A stretch of 17,336 nt of DNA from an uncultured Flavobacteriales bacterium (GCA_946479985.1 CAMLIF010000085.1:1-17336); one strand, 5' to 3'. Positions 1-9,362 are shown, numbered from the stretch's first letter. Notes: generated by a model from the sequence alone, not told the origin. Made by a program: numbers and translations.

Positions 1-1
1 G

Positions 2-3000
2 TTTATCATTCGTAAGATGATTGAGCGTGGTATTGTGAAAACAGTTAAATCTGCAAAGAAAATCGTTGATCGCAAAGAGCCTGTAGTTTGGGATATCTTA
101 GAAAGTGTATTGAAAGGTCACCCGGTATTATTAAACCGTGCACCTACGCTTCACCGTCTTGGTATTCAGGCATTCCAGCCGAAATTGATCGAAGGAAAAG
201 CAATTCGTTTGCACCCGTTGGTAACAACAGCATTCAACGCCGATTTCGATGGTGACCAGATGGCGGTTCACTTACCATTAGGTAACGCTGCAATTTTGGA
301 AGCTCAATTGTTGATGCTTGCTTCTCACAACATTTTGAACCCTGCGAATGGCGCACCGATTGCGGTACCTTCTCAGGATATGGTCTTGGGTCTGTACTAC
401 ATTACGAAAGCTCGTACTAGTACTCCTGAACACAAAGTGAAAGGTGAAGGAAGTACATTCTATTCTCCGGAAGAAGTTATCATTGCGAATAACGAAGGAA
501 AATTGGATTTACATGCACCGATCAAAGTTAAATCGTACGATTTAAATGCAGAAGGTGTTCCTACATTAATGATGATCGACACTACTTGTGGACGTGTATT
601 GTTCAACGAAGTTGTTCCACGCGAAGTAGGATTCATCAATGATGTATTGACTAAAAAAGCATTACGTGACATTATCGGTCATGTATTGAAAATATGTGGC
701 ACAGCTAAAACAGCTAAATTCTTAGATGATATCAAAGAATTAGGATACTCTATGGCCTTCAAAGGTGGTTTGTCATTCAACCTGGATCACATTATCATCC
801 CGAAAGAAAAAGAGATCTTAGTAGCTAAAGCTGAAACGGAGGTGAAAGAGGTAATGGCCAACTACAACATGGGTCTTATCACGAATAACGAACGTTACAA
901 CCAGATCATTGATATTTGGACGCACACTAACTCGCGTTTGACAAATACATTGATGGAACAGTTGAAAAACGATAATCAAGGGTTTAACTCCATCTACATG
1001 ATGTTTGACTCTGGAGCTCGTGGATCGAAAGAACAAATCCGTCAGTTGTCAGGTATGCGTGGATTGATGGCGAAACCGCAAAAATCCGGAGCTTCTGCAC
1101 AGGAAATTATCGAGAATCCGATTCTTTCTAACTTTAAAGAAGGTCTTTCGATTTTGGAGTACTTTATCTCTACTCACGGTGCACGTAAAGGTTTGGCCGA
1201 TACGGCATTGAAAACAGCCGATGCGGGTTACTTAACACGTCGTTTGGTGGATGTTGCACAAGATGTTGTTATTAATATCGATGATTGTGGTACATTAAGA
1301 GGTTTGGTTGCTACTTCATTGAAGAAAAACGATGATATCGTTGAACCGTTGGTTGACCGTATTTTAGGTCGTACAACAGTACACGACATATATGAACCTG
1401 AAACAGAGAACTTAATTGTTGCTGCAGGTGAATTGATTTCTGAAACAGTTGCTGATGCAATTGAAAAAGCCGGAATCGAAGAAGTTGAAATCCGTTCAGT
1501 ATTGACTTGTGAAATGCGTAGAGGAGTTTGTTCGAAATGTTACGGACGTAACCTTTCAACTCACCGCCCTGCACAAGAAGGTGATGCTGTTGGAGTTGTA
1601 GCTGCTCAGTCAATTGGTGAGCCGGGTACACAGTTAACACTTCGTACATTCCACGTTGGGGGTACTGCCTCTAACATTGCGGATGTATCCGATTTGAAAG
1701 CAAAATCGTCAGGTAAATTGGAAATCGACGAGTTACGTACAATCTCTCGTAAGGGTGCTGACGGAACTGAAAAAATCATTGTTGTAGGGCGTTCAGGTGA
1801 ATTGAAAATTACTGATCCGAAAACAGGAGTTGTATTAATGACTTCAAACATTCCTTACGGTTCCGAAATGATGGTTGATAACAACATTTCAGTGAAAAAA
1901 GGAGACGTTATCTGTAAGTGGGACCCGTACAATGCGGTAATCATTTCAGAGGTTTCAGGAAAAGTTGTATTCGAAAACATTATTGACGGTGTTACTTACC
2001 GTGAAGAAGTCGATGAGCAAACAGGATTTACTGAAAAAGTAATCATCGAATCTCGCGATAAGAAGAAAAACCCTGCAATTCATATCATTGACCCTAAGAC
2101 GAAAGAAGTATTACGTGAATATAACATTCCTGTTGATTCTCATATTTCCGTAAGCGAAGGCGATAAAGCAGAATTAGGAGTTATTTTGGTTAAGATTCCG
2201 CGTGTAGCTGGTAAAACAGGGGATATCACCGGAGGTCTTCCTCGTGTAACGGAGTTATTCGAAGCGCGTAACCCTTCAAACCCTGCTGTTGTTTCTGAAA
2301 TCGACGGAATTGTTGAGTTCGGTAAGATCAAGCGTGGTAATCGTGAAATTCAGGTGACGTCTAAAAACGGAGATGTACGTAAGTATTTAGTTCCGCTTTC
2401 TAAACATATCCTTGTACAGGAAAATGACTTTACACGTGCTGGTCAACCGTTGTCTGATGGAGCGATCACACCGAATGACATTTTGAACATTCAGGGACCA
2501 ACGAAAGTACAGGAATACATTGTGAACGAAATCCAGGAGGTTTACCGTTTGCAAGGGGTGAAAATTAACGACAAACACTTCGAGGTGATTGTACGTCAAA
2601 TGATGTTGAAAGTGGAGATTATCGACGCTGGAGATACTCGTTTCTTAGAAGGACAATCTGTTCACAAAGCGGATTTCATGGAAGAGAATGACGGAATTTA
2701 CGGAATGAAAGTGGTTGTTGACGCTGGAGATTCACCAGACTTGAAAGCAGGTCAAATTGTTTCAGCTCGTAGATTGCGTGATGAAAACTCACAATTGAAA
2801 CGTGCCGACAAACAATTGGTTGAATCACGTGATGCAGTTCCTGCAACATCAACTCCATTGTTACAAGGTATTACCCGTGCGTCATTGCAAACGCAATCGT
2901 TCATCTCTGCTGCTTCCTTCCAGGAAACAACAAAAGTATTGAACGAGGCTGCAATCTCAGGAAAAGAAGATCACTTATTAGGTTTGAAAGAAAACGTAAT

Positions 3001-3100
3001 CGTTGGTCACTTAATCCCTGCAGGTACAGGTGTACGTCGTTTCAACAGAGTAATTGTTGCAAACCAGGAAGAGTTAGATACACTTCAGGCTCAAAGCTAA
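2..3100 (+). CDS. rpoC: DNA-directed RNA polymerase subunit beta' (5' end outside window)
   Basis: This is the largest catalytic subunit of RNA polymerase. The reading frame is open from base 2, so about 400 N-terminal residues of a Bacteroidota beta' of roughly 1,430 aa are missing. The active-site motif NADFDGD, whose three aspartates hold the catalytic magnesium, is encoded at 236-256. The bridge-helix region ([20 protein letters not shown]) lies around 1136-1225. Four zinc-binding cysteines are at codons 1286, 1508, 1529 and 1538. The trigger-loop halves ([15 protein letters not shown] and [17 protein letters not shown]) are about 180 residues apart. The spacing is like that of the SI3 insertion of E. 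coli beta', which sits at the same place. The C-terminal motif [17 protein letters not shown] is intact, and the gene ends at TAA just before a terminator. It is probably the last gene of the rpoBC operon. Identity is certain. Confidence 0.99.
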   Translation, partial: FIIRKMIERGIVKTVKSAKKIVDRKEPVVWDILESVLKGHPVLLNRAPTLHRLGIQAFQPKLIEGKAIRLHPLVTTAFNADFDGDQMAVHLPLGNAAILEAQLLMLASHNILNPANGAPIAVPSQDMVLGLYYITKARTSTPEHKVKGEGSTFYSPEEVIIANNEGKLDLHAPIKVKSYDLNAEGVPTLMMIDTTCGRVLFNEVVPREVGFINDVLTKKALRDIIGHVLKICGTAKTAKFLDDIKELGYSMAFKGGLSFNLDHIIIPKEKEILVAKAETEVKEVMANYNMGLITNNERYNQIIDIWTHTNSRLTNTLMEQLKNDNQGFNSIYMMFDSGARGSKEQIRQLSGMRGLMAKPQKSGASAQEIIENPILSNFKEGLSILEYFISTHGARKGLADTALKTADAGYLTRRLVDVAQDVVINIDDCGTLRGLVATSLKKNDDIVEPLVDRILGRTTVHDIYEPETENLIVAAGELISETVADAIEKAGIEEVEIRSVLTCEMRRGVCSKCYGRNLSTHRPAQEGDAVGVVAAQSIGEPGTQLTLRTFHVGGTASNIADVSDLKAKSSGKLEIDELRTISRKGADGTEKIIVVGRSGELKITDPKTGVVLMTSNIPYGSEMMVDNNISVKKGDVICKWDPYNAVIISEVSGKVVFENIIDGVTYREEVDEQTGFTEKVIIESRDKKKNPAIHIIDPKTKEVLREYNIPVDSHISVSEGDKAELGVILVKIPRVAGKTGDITGGLPRVTELFEARNPSNPAVVSEIDGIVEFGKIKRGNREIQVTSKNGDVRKYLVPLSKHILVQENDFTRAGQPLSDGAITPNDILNIQGPTKVQEYIVNEIQEVYRLQGVKINDKHFEVIVRQMMLKVEIIDAGDTRFLEGQSVHKADFMEENDGIYGMKVVVDAGDSPDLKAGQIVSARRLRDENSQLKRADKQLVESRDAVPATSTPLLQGITRASLQTQSFISAASFQETTKVLNEAAISGKEDHLLGLKENVIVGHLIPAGTGVRRFNRVIVANQEELDTLQAQS

Positions 3101-3121
3101 GAAGCACTCATTTAAAAATAC

Positions 3122-3155
3122 AATCCCTCTTGGCTTGGCCGGGAGGGATTTTTTT
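3122..3155 (+). terminator. Rho-independent terminator after rpoC
   Basis: An 8-bp perfect stem (AATCCCTC at 3122-3129, GAGGGATT at 3143-3150) encloses a 13-nt loop and runs straight into a T-tract at 3149-3155. It lies 21 bp after the rpoC stop codon, so it should end the rpoC transcript and isolate the downstream genes from it. Confidence 0.9.
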
Positions 3156-3186
3156 GTATATTCAATCCAAAATTCAAACCTGAAAA

Positions 3187-3690
3187 ATGCCTTTTGTCAA
3201 AACCATCGCCCTCATTTTCGTACTTGCCCCTTTCAGGTTTATAGCACAATCAGATACGTTAGAACTACCCGAATTAACAACCAGTAATATTTCCTGCTTT
3301 TACATTGTTGATAAGATTTGGACAGATAAAACAACAGCCTATAAACGGGATCCGTATGGAGTTCTGAATTTTATCGAAATTGAAAATGGAGCTATTACGG
3401 CTATTTCCAGCAGTTCGAAAGTAAGATTAAATTTCTATGGTCCGATTGAAAATCTGGAAACCGTTTTGATTGACGAAGTAAATACACTGAAATTACATTC
3501 CCGGGAGTACAATCATAAGGGATTAGACGGTGCTTGTGTATTTGAGATTTACCAAAAAGACGATCAGGTAATGGTTCATGTTTATCCGAAACGTGTGTTG
3601 ACCGACTATTATTTCCAGGTGCATACCGCAACGGATACTGAAATTGCTGAGATCCGCAAGTATATTCTGGAAAACACACCGAAGTATTAG
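3187..3690 (+). CDS. Small secreted protein of unknown function (167 aa)
   Basis: I do not recognise a family. The N-terminus (residues 1-20) is a signal peptide: a lysine at position 5, a hydrophobic core IALIFVLAPF, and a likely cleavage near IAQ-SDT. There is no lipobox cysteine. The mature part is about 147 residues with alternating polar and hydrophobic stretches that suggest beta structure. It has one cysteine near residue 37 and one near residue 117, and no clear catalytic motif. The start is the first ATG after the rpoC terminator; there is no Shine-Dalgarno sequence, which is usual for this phylum. It converges with the minus-strand DMT transporter, with only 15 bp between the stop codons. 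Bacteroidota secrete many such small periplasmic or surface proteins. I am confident that it is a gene, but its function is unknown. Confidence 0.75.
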   Translation: MPFVKTIALIFVLAPFRFIAQSDTLELPELTTSNISCFYIVDKIWTDKTTAYKRDPYGVLNFIEIENGAITAISSSSKVRLNFYGPIENLETVLIDEVNTLKLHSREYNHKGLDGACVFEIYQKDDQVMVHVYPKRVLTDYYFQVHTATDTEIAEIRKYILENTPKY

Positions 3691-3705
3691 TGATTCGCTT
3701 TGTTC

Positions 3706-4611
3706 TTATTTCCTATTCAACACATAAACTGCAGCAATTCCCAACAATCCTCCGAGAATGGTGTACCAGTGGAGTTGTTCGTTCAGAATAAAAAAGGAAG
3801 ATAGACCTGCACATAAAGGAACGGTGAAGATGAAACTGCTTGCTCTTTCCGCACCAATTTGAGAGGTTGCATAAAAATACATAGTAGTAGCGAAACTCGT
3901 AACTACTACACTTGCGAAAAGTAAATTCCCCCAAAACATTGGCTCTACACAGTGAACCAGATTATTCAGTTCAGGATAATCAGCTACAGGTAGCATGAAC
4001 AGTAATGTTACCACATACATCCAGAATGTAAACGCAAAAGGATTTCCAAATTCGTTTGATCGGGAACTGAATTTACTCATCACTGACCAAATAACCGCGC
4101 TTGCAAGGAATAAGACATTTCCTGTGTTTTTCAGTATGTTCACGTTATCCCACAATCTAAGCAATACAACTCCGGCACATGCGCCAAGTAATATTCCAAT
4201 GGTTTCTTTAGCTTTTGGCTTCCGTTTTGCAAGTAATATACCAATAGAATAAGCCAAAATCGGATTCAGCGTTGTTACTAAAATTCCACCCGCACCAGGG
4301 CTCCCATTTTTCAATCCGGCCAAAAAAGTATAGTTGTAAGATGCCATCATTATTCCTGAAATAAGGATAAATGGAATTCCTCTTTTTGAAACGGTCAGTT
4401 TTACCTTTAATAGAATAAGTAAACAGAATAGGCTAGTGATTACCAGTGTATAACGCAGAATGCCTAAACTTACGGGTGAGCCGAAAGAAGTTAAAACCTT
4501 ATTTGATGGCCAGCTCATTCCCCAGATAATCATACTAATGATCATCGCTGTGGTAAGATTGACAGTTTTAGTTAATTTCAGCAAATTCCTTTTTTGGATG
4601 CAAATGTACAT
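3706..4611 (-). CDS. DMT-superfamily (EamA-type) transporter
   Basis: This is an inner-membrane drug/metabolite transporter of the EamA/RhaT group, which typically exports amino acids, purines or other metabolites; the substrate cannot be told. The 301-aa length and ten hydrophobic segments fit two EamA repeats of five helices. The first repeat opens with MIIWGMSWPSNKVL. Glycine-rich GLKNGSPGAGGILVTTLNPILAYS ends the first repeat. The second ends with SFIFTVPLCAGLSSFFILNEQLHWYTILGGLLG, a typical EamA ending. The start given is the first ATG, but it lies immediately before a TACATTTG promoter-like element. If that element is real, translation would begin at the TTG at 4584 or the ATG at 4545. 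The gene lies 95 bp downstream of the symporter gene on the same strand, with no obvious terminator between them, so partial co-transcription is possible. Confidence 0.9.
   Translation of the reverse strand: MYICIQKRNLLKLTKTVNLTTAMIISMIIWGMSWPSNKVLTSFGSPVSLGILRYTLVITSLFCLLILLKVKLTVSKRGIPFILISGIMMASYNYTFLAGLKNGSPGAGGILVTTLNPILAYSIGILLAKRKPKAKETIGILLGACAGVVLLRLWDNVNILKNTGNVLFLASAVIWSVMSKFSSRSNEFGNPFAFTFWMYVVTLLFMLPVADYPELNNLVHCVEPMFWGNLLFASVVVTSFATTMYFYATSQIGAERASSFIFTVPLCAGLSSFFILNEQLHWYTILGGLLGIAAVYVLNRK
4601..4608 (-). promoter_or_regulatory. Possible Bacteroidota -7 element (TACATTTG) before the DMT transporter
   Basis: The minus strand reads TACATTTG, an exact match to the Bacteroidota -7 consensus TAnnTTTG. 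No TTG lies at the usual 19-21 nt upstream, so this is only a half match. A transcript from it would begin near 4594, inside the longest reading of the transporter ORF. Confidence 0.4.
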
Positions 4612-4706
4612 TTTGAAATGATTGCCTTTACACAGTTGCCGGGAAAGTTGTTTTTTTTCATGGGAAACATAAACCTGAAGGATTTTTCGGCAGCTAAGAT
4701 CAGTTC

Positions 4707-6134
4707 TTAATTTGTTTTTTGAAGGATGAACTGGTGAGAGATTATATAGGTGATAATAGCGGTACTTAATCCGAAAATATTAGCATCCAGCTGCCAGGGT
4801 AGTTCTAACTCGGATAAGATCAGTATTAAAGTTACCGAACCGCCGGAGATCATTGAAATCAAAGCTGGTGCAGGGAAACGTTTTTTTAATATCAATGCCG
4901 CTATCACCGGAACAAACAGACCGGAAACCATAAACGCATAGGCGTAAAGCATAAGTGAAATAACGTTTTGCATCACTGAAGCAAGGAGTATAGCGAGTAT
5001 TCCTACAGTTAACGTTGTGATTTGTGAAATTCGGACTACTCTGGAATTGCTCAATTTCCAGCTTTTGGGAATGAGATCTCCGACAACACTGCCTGAGGCA
5101 GCCATCAAACAACTATCTGCCGTAGATAGCACTGCTGAAAAATAAGCAGCTATTACGATACCGGAAAATCCAATTGGAAGTACCTGGCGTAACAATAACG
5201 GCAGCCCCATTTCATTATCAATAACTACTCCATCCGCGGTAGGAATAACACCTTTCTGAACCGCAACATTTGCCAGCATCCCGAGAAAAACACCGGTAAA
5301 TGCCATAAACGGCCATTCTAACATGCCGGCAATGTACCATGCTTTTTTAGCAGCTTTTTCATCGCGGCAGGCAAAGATCCGCTGATATAAAGTCATTCCG
5401 ACAAACCAGATCGGAATAATTGTAACACTCCAATTGATTATCTGATTCCAGGTAATGTTCGTTAAAGAACTCATATCTTTATTCAGATACGGGGCAATAC
5501 CATCATAACCACCTAACGCTGACCATGCAAAAGGAATTGCAACTCCCATCAATCCTGCAAGAAGAATAATCCATTGAATCGTATCAGTGTAAATTACCGC
5601 TTTCATTCCCCCAAGCATAGTATAGAACACAACAATAAATCCCATGACCCACAACATCATTTCACTGTTAACGGTTGGAAGAAACGCCGATGTCAGCTTG
5701 GAACCTGCAAGCAACTGCGAACTGGTGAAACCACTGTAACCGATAATGCAAATGACCGACGATACCAGGGCCACTTTTTTGTTATACAGGAACCCGAACA
5801 CCTGAGGAAGCGTCAGAAAATGCCTGCCATTTGTCCGTTGCCAATGAAATACTTTTGGAATTAGAAATGCAGCGCTCATCCAGGCTCCGATCAGTCCGGT
5901 AAAAAGCATCCATGAACCGGAAAGTCCCATAGAAAAACCAACACCTCCCAATCCGATTGAAAAACCACCGCCAACATCCGTTGCTACAACCGATAAACCA
6001 ACATGTGCACTGCTTATATTTCCACCTCCAGTAAAATAATCACGTTCATTGCTGTGTTTTCCTGAAAAATAGAAACCAACAGCAAGCATCATTAGAAAAT
6101 AAACAATAAAAATAATGAGATCGATTCCCGCCAT
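4707..6134 (-). CDS. Sodium:solute symporter family (SSS) protein
   Basis: This is a sodium-coupled uptake carrier of the SSS/SSF family (LeuT fold, inner membrane). The 475-aa protein has about 13 hydrophobic segments. Family hallmarks are present: RDYFTGGGNI after the first helix (31-40), the glycine-rich unwound helix DVGGGFSIGLGGVG (53-66), the signature YTMLGGMKAVIYTD (171-184), WFVGMTLYQRIFACRDE (243-259), and the serine/threonine-rich helix SAVLSTADS (333-341), where homologues bind Na+. Known SSS substrates include proline, pantothenate, sugars and sialic acid; nothing here fixes which. It is the last gene of a four-gene minus-strand operon, 11 bp after the MscS channel gene. The partner racemase makes an amino acid a reasonable guess for the substrate, as inference only. 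Confidence 0.93.
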   Translation of the reverse strand: MAGIDLIIFIVYFLMMLAVGFYFSGKHSNERDYFTGGGNISSAHVGLSVVATDVGGGFSIGLGGVGFSMGLSGSWMLFTGLIGAWMSAAFLIPKVFHWQRTNGRHFLTLPQVFGFLYNKKVALVSSVICIIGYSGFTSSQLLAGSKLTSAFLPTVNSEMMLWVMGFIVVFYTMLGGMKAVIYTDTIQWIILLAGLMGVAIPFAWSALGGYDGIAPYLNKDMSSLTNITWNQIINWSVTIIPIWFVGMTLYQRIFACRDEKAAKKAWYIAGMLEWPFMAFTGVFLGMLANVAVQKGVIPTADGVVIDNEMGLPLLLRQVLPIGFSGIVIAAYFSAVLSTADSCLMAASGSVVGDLIPKSWKLSNSRVVRISQITTLTVGILAILLASVMQNVISLMLYAYAFMVSGLFVPVIAALILKKRFPAPALISMISGGSVTLILILSELELPWQLDANIFGLSTAIITYIISHQFILQKTN

Positions 6135-6145
6135 AAGTTTTCGGT

Positions 6146-7240
6146 TTAGGTAGTTTGTGGTTCGGTTTCCTTCCTCATTTCCGGCTGAAGGAAAAGTGTT
6201 TGTGTAGGATAAGCAAAATCAATTTTTTGTTGTTCAAACAATTTATGAATTGCCAGATAGATCGTTTGCTGCTTATCCATGTAAAAATCAAAGTCTGTAG
6301 ACAAAACATGATAGACGAATTCAAAGTTCAGACTGGAGTCACCAAATCCTGAAAAATGGCCACGATCGAATGCTACATCCTGTTCCGAGTCAATAATTTG
6401 CCTGACGATTTCGGGTATATTTTTAAGCTGTGAATGTGAAGTTTGATAAGTGACTCCCAGTTGAAACACAATCCGCCGTTTTTCTAAACGTTTGTAGTTG
6501 TGAACCCGCGCATTTGTTAAATCCGTATTCGAACAAATCAGCTGTTCTCCTCCCAAGGTTCTGATACGTGTGGTTTTAATACCGATTTGCTCAATTGTCC
6601 CAACCTTATCATCAACATGAATAAAATCACCTATTTCAAACGGCCGGTCGAAAAAAATGACGAAATAACTGAACAAATCGCCTAAAATAGCTTGTGCGGC
6701 AAGTGCAATTGCGATTCCACCAATCCCTATCCCGGCTATAAGCGTCGTAACATTATATCCGAGATTATCAAACAGAAACAGTAAACCAATACACCAGATA
6801 ATGATGTTAATCACAATTATCAGACCATTAGCCTGCTCCATTTTATCGTCGGTACTATTGTTCCGGGCCACAAATGCAGCCACAAACTTCCTGAAAAGAC
6901 TGCTGATGATTCGAAGAATAAAAAATGTGCAAATGATTAAATATGCTGAATGAAAGTATGATCTTACCTGAGGAGTGAACTTCAATCCCGATAACCATTC
7001 TGAGCAAAGAGCAAAATACACAGCACTGAAATAAAGAAACGGAATCGCGAATCGTTCAGCACTATCAATCAATGCGTCATCCCAGGTATTAGCAGATTTT
7101 AATGAATGTGCTTTGATTCTTCGAATCACGAGTAAACTGAACAATTTGATAACTACAATTTGTGCTACGGCAAAGCCTATCGAAACAAGCCATGAATAAA
7201 CACTGTTACCCAATAAATGATAGGATAAAAAATTTGTCAT
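6146..7240 (-). CDS. Mechanosensitive ion channel, MscS family
   Basis: This is a small-conductance mechanosensitive channel of the inner membrane that opens under membrane tension and releases ions and small solutes. The 364-aa protein has four hydrophobic helices before the pore helix; canonical E. coli MscS has 286 aa and three helices in all. The pore-lining helix LIAGIGIGGIAIALAAQAIL spans residues 167-186. It leads into DRPFEIGDFI (198-207) and the beta domain with VGTIEQIGIKTTRIRTLGGE (213-232). A cytoplasmic alpha/beta domain follows, with FGDSSLNFEFVYHV. Its ATG overlaps the racemase stop by 4 bp (ATGA), and the symporter starts 11 bp later, so the three genes are very likely co-translated. 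In this context it could act as a safety exit for an accumulated solute. Confidence 0.95.
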   Translation of the reverse strand: MTNFLSYHLLGNSVYSWLVSIGFAVAQIVVIKLFSLLVIRRIKAHSLKSANTWDDALIDSAERFAIPFLYFSAVYFALCSEWLSGLKFTPQVRSYFHSAYLIICTFFILRIISSLFRKFVAAFVARNNSTDDKMEQANGLIIVINIIIWCIGLLFLFDNLGYNVTTLIAGIGIGGIAIALAAQAILGDLFSYFVIFFDRPFEIGDFIHVDDKVGTIEQIGIKTTRIRTLGGEQLICSNTDLTNARVHNYKRLEKRRIVFQLGVTYQTSHSQLKNIPEIVRQIIDSEQDVAFDRGHFSGFGDSSLNFEFVYHVLSTDFDFYMDKQQTIYLAIHKLFEQQKIDFAYPTQTLFLQPEMRKETEPQTT

Positions 7241-8364
7241 ACTTTTTTTTCGGGAAGGGGTAAATTAACAACACTTTTGGCTGAATTCGGGATTTCAAAT
7301 CGTTTGTCAACGTAGTCCGAATTCATTATCCTGAGAATTCCCATGTAATTCATGTTAAACTCAATTAAATCCCCGGTTTTCAGGTTTCTGGGATTGGTGC
7401 CAAGATCGAGTACTGTCATGTCAGAACTTGCGCCAACGATGATCATGTCTTCATGGATTGGCTGAATATTATTCGCGTCTATATCCAAAAGTCCAACATC
7501 CACAATTGCCCTAAAAGATGAGATTCCAAGTAAGGATTCATCTATTGAGATTTCTTCTAACTGCAGGTTTTTCCCCATTTCCCCATTTGGGACCAGTGGT
7601 TTTTGACTTAGTTCGATGATTTCAGCATATAGCTTAAAGATATTTTGATGCATTTCTTTATGCGGACCATTACTATATACATCTGTTCCAAGAAACAGTG
7701 TTTCACCTACCCTGAACTGGTTAATTCCTAATGGAAGCAAACCCTTTTCAAGTAGCGGAATCGTTACGGAAGCACCACCGGATATGAAAGGAATGACCTT
7801 ATTGAACCTGGCTTCAACGAGTTGTTTATACAAGCACAGCTGGATCAATTTATCCTGATTAGGTAAAACGCCCGACATACAAGTTAGATTCGTACCTATT
7901 CCAATGATTACTATATTGGGTAAATCAAAGACAGCTTCATAGAAGTCAATAAACTGTTCACGCATTACTCCCTCTCTCAATTCTCCCATTTCAATCATGA
8001 TCATGATCTTGTGGATCTTATTTTGTAAAACCGCTTCTTTAGAAAGTAGTTTAATAGTTTCCAGTTCAGTATTGAAACTAATATCGGCGAATTGAATAAT
8101 ACGCGAAACCATTCGTTTAGGTGGTGGTTTAATGAATACGGTTTCTATTTCCGGAGCAATAGATTTGATAATTTTTAAATTGGTGATTCTGCTATCACAA
8201 ACTTGTTTCAGATTCAGTTCACGGATTACAGCTTCAAGAAATTTTTGATTTCCGCAAAGAATTTTCACAACTACCGACCATTCGATACCTTGCCCTTTAA
8301 ACAAAGTGTCTAAAAACCGAAAATTTGTTTGCAGCTTATGTGTGTTCAGTGTAATAAAAGCCAT
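7237..8364 (-). CDS. Alanine/ornithine racemase family PLP-dependent enzyme
   Basis: This is a fold-type III pyridoxal-phosphate enzyme related to alanine racemase and, more closely, to clostridial ornithine racemase. Such enzymes interconvert L- and D-amino acids through a lysine Schiff base. The catalytic lysine is K34 in SVVVKILCGN. Other family landmarks are CDSRITNLK (strand and loop after the first helices), IMIMIEMGELREGV (beta strand with the conserved GDLREG-like turn), IGIGTNLTCMSGV, FISGGASVTIPLL and NQFRVGETLFLG, which form the phosphate-binding end of the barrel. At 375 aa the length is normal for the family. The gene begins 2 bp after the acetyltransferase stop and overlaps the MscS start by 4 bp. 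The family is secure; the amino-acid substrate is not, since ornithine is only the best-known case and other D-amino acids are possible. Confidence 0.88.
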   Translation of the reverse strand: MAFITLNTHKLQTNFRFLDTLFKGQGIEWSVVVKILCGNQKFLEAVIRELNLKQVCDSRITNLKIIKSIAPEIETVFIKPPPKRMVSRIIQFADISFNTELETIKLLSKEAVLQNKIHKIMIMIEMGELREGVMREQFIDFYEAVFDLPNIVIIGIGTNLTCMSGVLPNQDKLIQLCLYKQLVEARFNKVIPFISGGASVTIPLLEKGLLPLGINQFRVGETLFLGTDVYSNGPHKEMHQNIFKLYAEIIELSQKPLVPNGEMGKNLQLEEISIDESLLGISSFRAIVDVGLLDIDANNIQPIHEDMIIVGASSDMTVLDLGTNPRNLKTGDLIEFNMNYMGILRIMNSDYVDKRFEIPNSAKSVVNLPLPEKKV

Positions 8365-8366
8365 GT

Positions 8367-8807
8367 CTAGTCTTTAATTAGTCGCATTTCAACGTATTTA
8401 TTTATAAAACCGGCTTTTTCATAGAGATGAAGTGCGGGGTTGTCTGATTCTACGTGTAAAGCAATACTTCCTTTTGTCTGGTCGATAATGGTTTTGAGTA
8501 GTTTTTTTCCTACACCCATCCCTCGGTAGTCTTTATGAGTGGCAATGTATACAAGTATGTTTTCAGGAATATATCCTTCCATTCCGGTAAAATTTACAAT
8601 TGCAACACCGGTAAGCAGGCTGTCATAAAAGGAGGTAACAATTAAACCGCCTTTATTTGCTTCCAACGAAAGAGCATAATTAATAGCTTTTAGGATGTCT
8701 TGCTTTGAATCTCCATATTGCTCCAGGTGGTAATGTAAAAAAGTTGCGAACGTCTCTTTTTCAAGTACTGCTGGTTGTTTTCTCGGGGTATAAACTTCAT
8801 GAATCAT
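8367..8807 (-). CDS. GNAT family N-acetyltransferase
   Basis: This is a Gcn5-related acetyltransferase that transfers acetyl from acetyl-CoA to an amine. Counted from the ATG at 8807 it has 146 residues. Motif A, the CoA pyrophosphate loop, is YRGMGVGKKLL at about residues 94-104. It is preceded by the strand ILVYIATHKD and followed by motif B-like LHVESDNPALHLYEKAGF (about 117-134). I chose 8807 because the region just upstream is A/T-rich and homologues start close to the first strand; an ATG at 8834 and a TTG at 8837 in the same frame are alternatives. It is the first gene of the minus-strand operon, 2 bp ahead of the racemase. An amino-acid or D-amino-acid N-acetyltransferase role fits the neighbours but is not shown by the sequence. 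Confidence 0.88.
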   Translation of the reverse strand: MIHEVYTPRKQPAVLEKETFATFLHYHLEQYGDSKQDILKAINYALSLEANKGGLIVTSFYDSLLTGVAIVNFTGMEGYIPENILVYIATHKDYRGMGVGKKLLKTIIDQTKGSIALHVESDNPALHLYEKAGFINKYVEMRLIKD

Positions 8808-8947
8808 AAATAAAATATTAATGTTGCAAGACATCAATCAAGAAGCCTTGAACACATGTTTCTGACACTAGGGTCTTTTAATTATTTCAATTGTTCCGGA
8901 ATACTACATCCAGATCGGCAACACAACTATATGACGTGTCTAAATAA

Positions 8948-9010
8948 GAATTGTCTATGGTCTTTTGGATGGAATTTCATTTGAAATTCACTAGACCTGA
9001 GTGGCAATTC
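8948..9010. repeat. Nested inverted repeats (possible RNA structure)
   Basis: An outer stem GAATTG (8948-8953) pairs with CAATTC (9005-9010). Inside it TCTA (8954-8957) pairs with TAGA (8992-8995). At the tip a perfect 7-bp hairpin pairs GAATTTC (8972-8978) with GAAATTC (8983-8989) across a 4-nt loop. The arms are A/T-rich, so chance is possible. No T-tract follows on either strand, so it is not an intrinsic terminator. Confidence 0.4.
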
Positions 9011-9016
9011 GAACTA

Positions 9017-9040
9017 TAATTCCGAAAACCTTCGGGATTA
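9017..9040. repeat. 10-bp hairpin, TAATTCCGAA / TTCGGGATTA
   Basis: The stem is ten base pairs with a single G-U pair, closed by the 4-nt loop AACC. It follows the nested element by 6 bp. No T-tract follows on the plus strand, and on the minus strand the flank is ATAGTTC, so it does not look like a terminator. It may be part of a structured RNA. Confidence 0.45.
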
Positions 9041-9154
9041 CAATATAAGCAGAATCAATGTGTTTAAAAAATTTGTTGAGATTATAAATGTGTTTTTACT
9101 AGGTCAAAACCGGCGAATTTCAGATTGTTTGATGAGTTGAAATATGGCTTGCGG

Positions 9155-9169
9155 ATCTTTCTGAAAGAT
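9155..9169. repeat. Perfect 7-bp palindrome, ATCTTTC-T-GAAAGAT
   Basis: This is a near-continuous dyad with a single central base in the long intergenic region. The geometry suits a dimeric regulator better than an RNA hairpin, but no regulator is known from the window. Confidence 0.35.
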
Positions 9170-9263
9170 AGAGGAGACGGTCGAATGCTGACATTGATTT
9201 TTCAACTTTTTAAATAGCTTTCTGATAAGTATGTTAAAAAAACAAAAAGATAATTACTTCAGT

Positions 9264-9289
9264 GAGGTTAATTTGTTTAAAATAACTTC
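9264..9289. repeat. Imperfect 11-bp hairpin
   Basis: GAGGTTAATTT (9264-9274) pairs with AAAATAACTTC (9279-9289) with one mismatch and one G-U pair across a GTTT loop. It lies about 100 bp before the DUF3467 gene. No T-tract follows on the plus strand. Confidence 0.3.
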
Positions 9290-9362
9290 CATACCGCTCT
9301 TCAGCCCAATATTCCTATTTATAGAATTCATGCTAAAAACTTGGTAAAATCAGTGAGAATAA

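Noticed and set aside
1311..1649. 112-aa open frame on the minus strand inside rpoC
   Set aside because: It lies wholly within the conserved rpoC coding frame, has a glutamine- and leucine-rich composition typical of an antisense shadow, and has no promoter or recognisable domain.
4630..4660. T-tract (TTGTTTTTTTTC) after a G/C-rich patch as a plus-strand terminator
   Set aside because: The preceding patch forms only a weak stem with several G-U pairs, and no plus-strand gene ends there.
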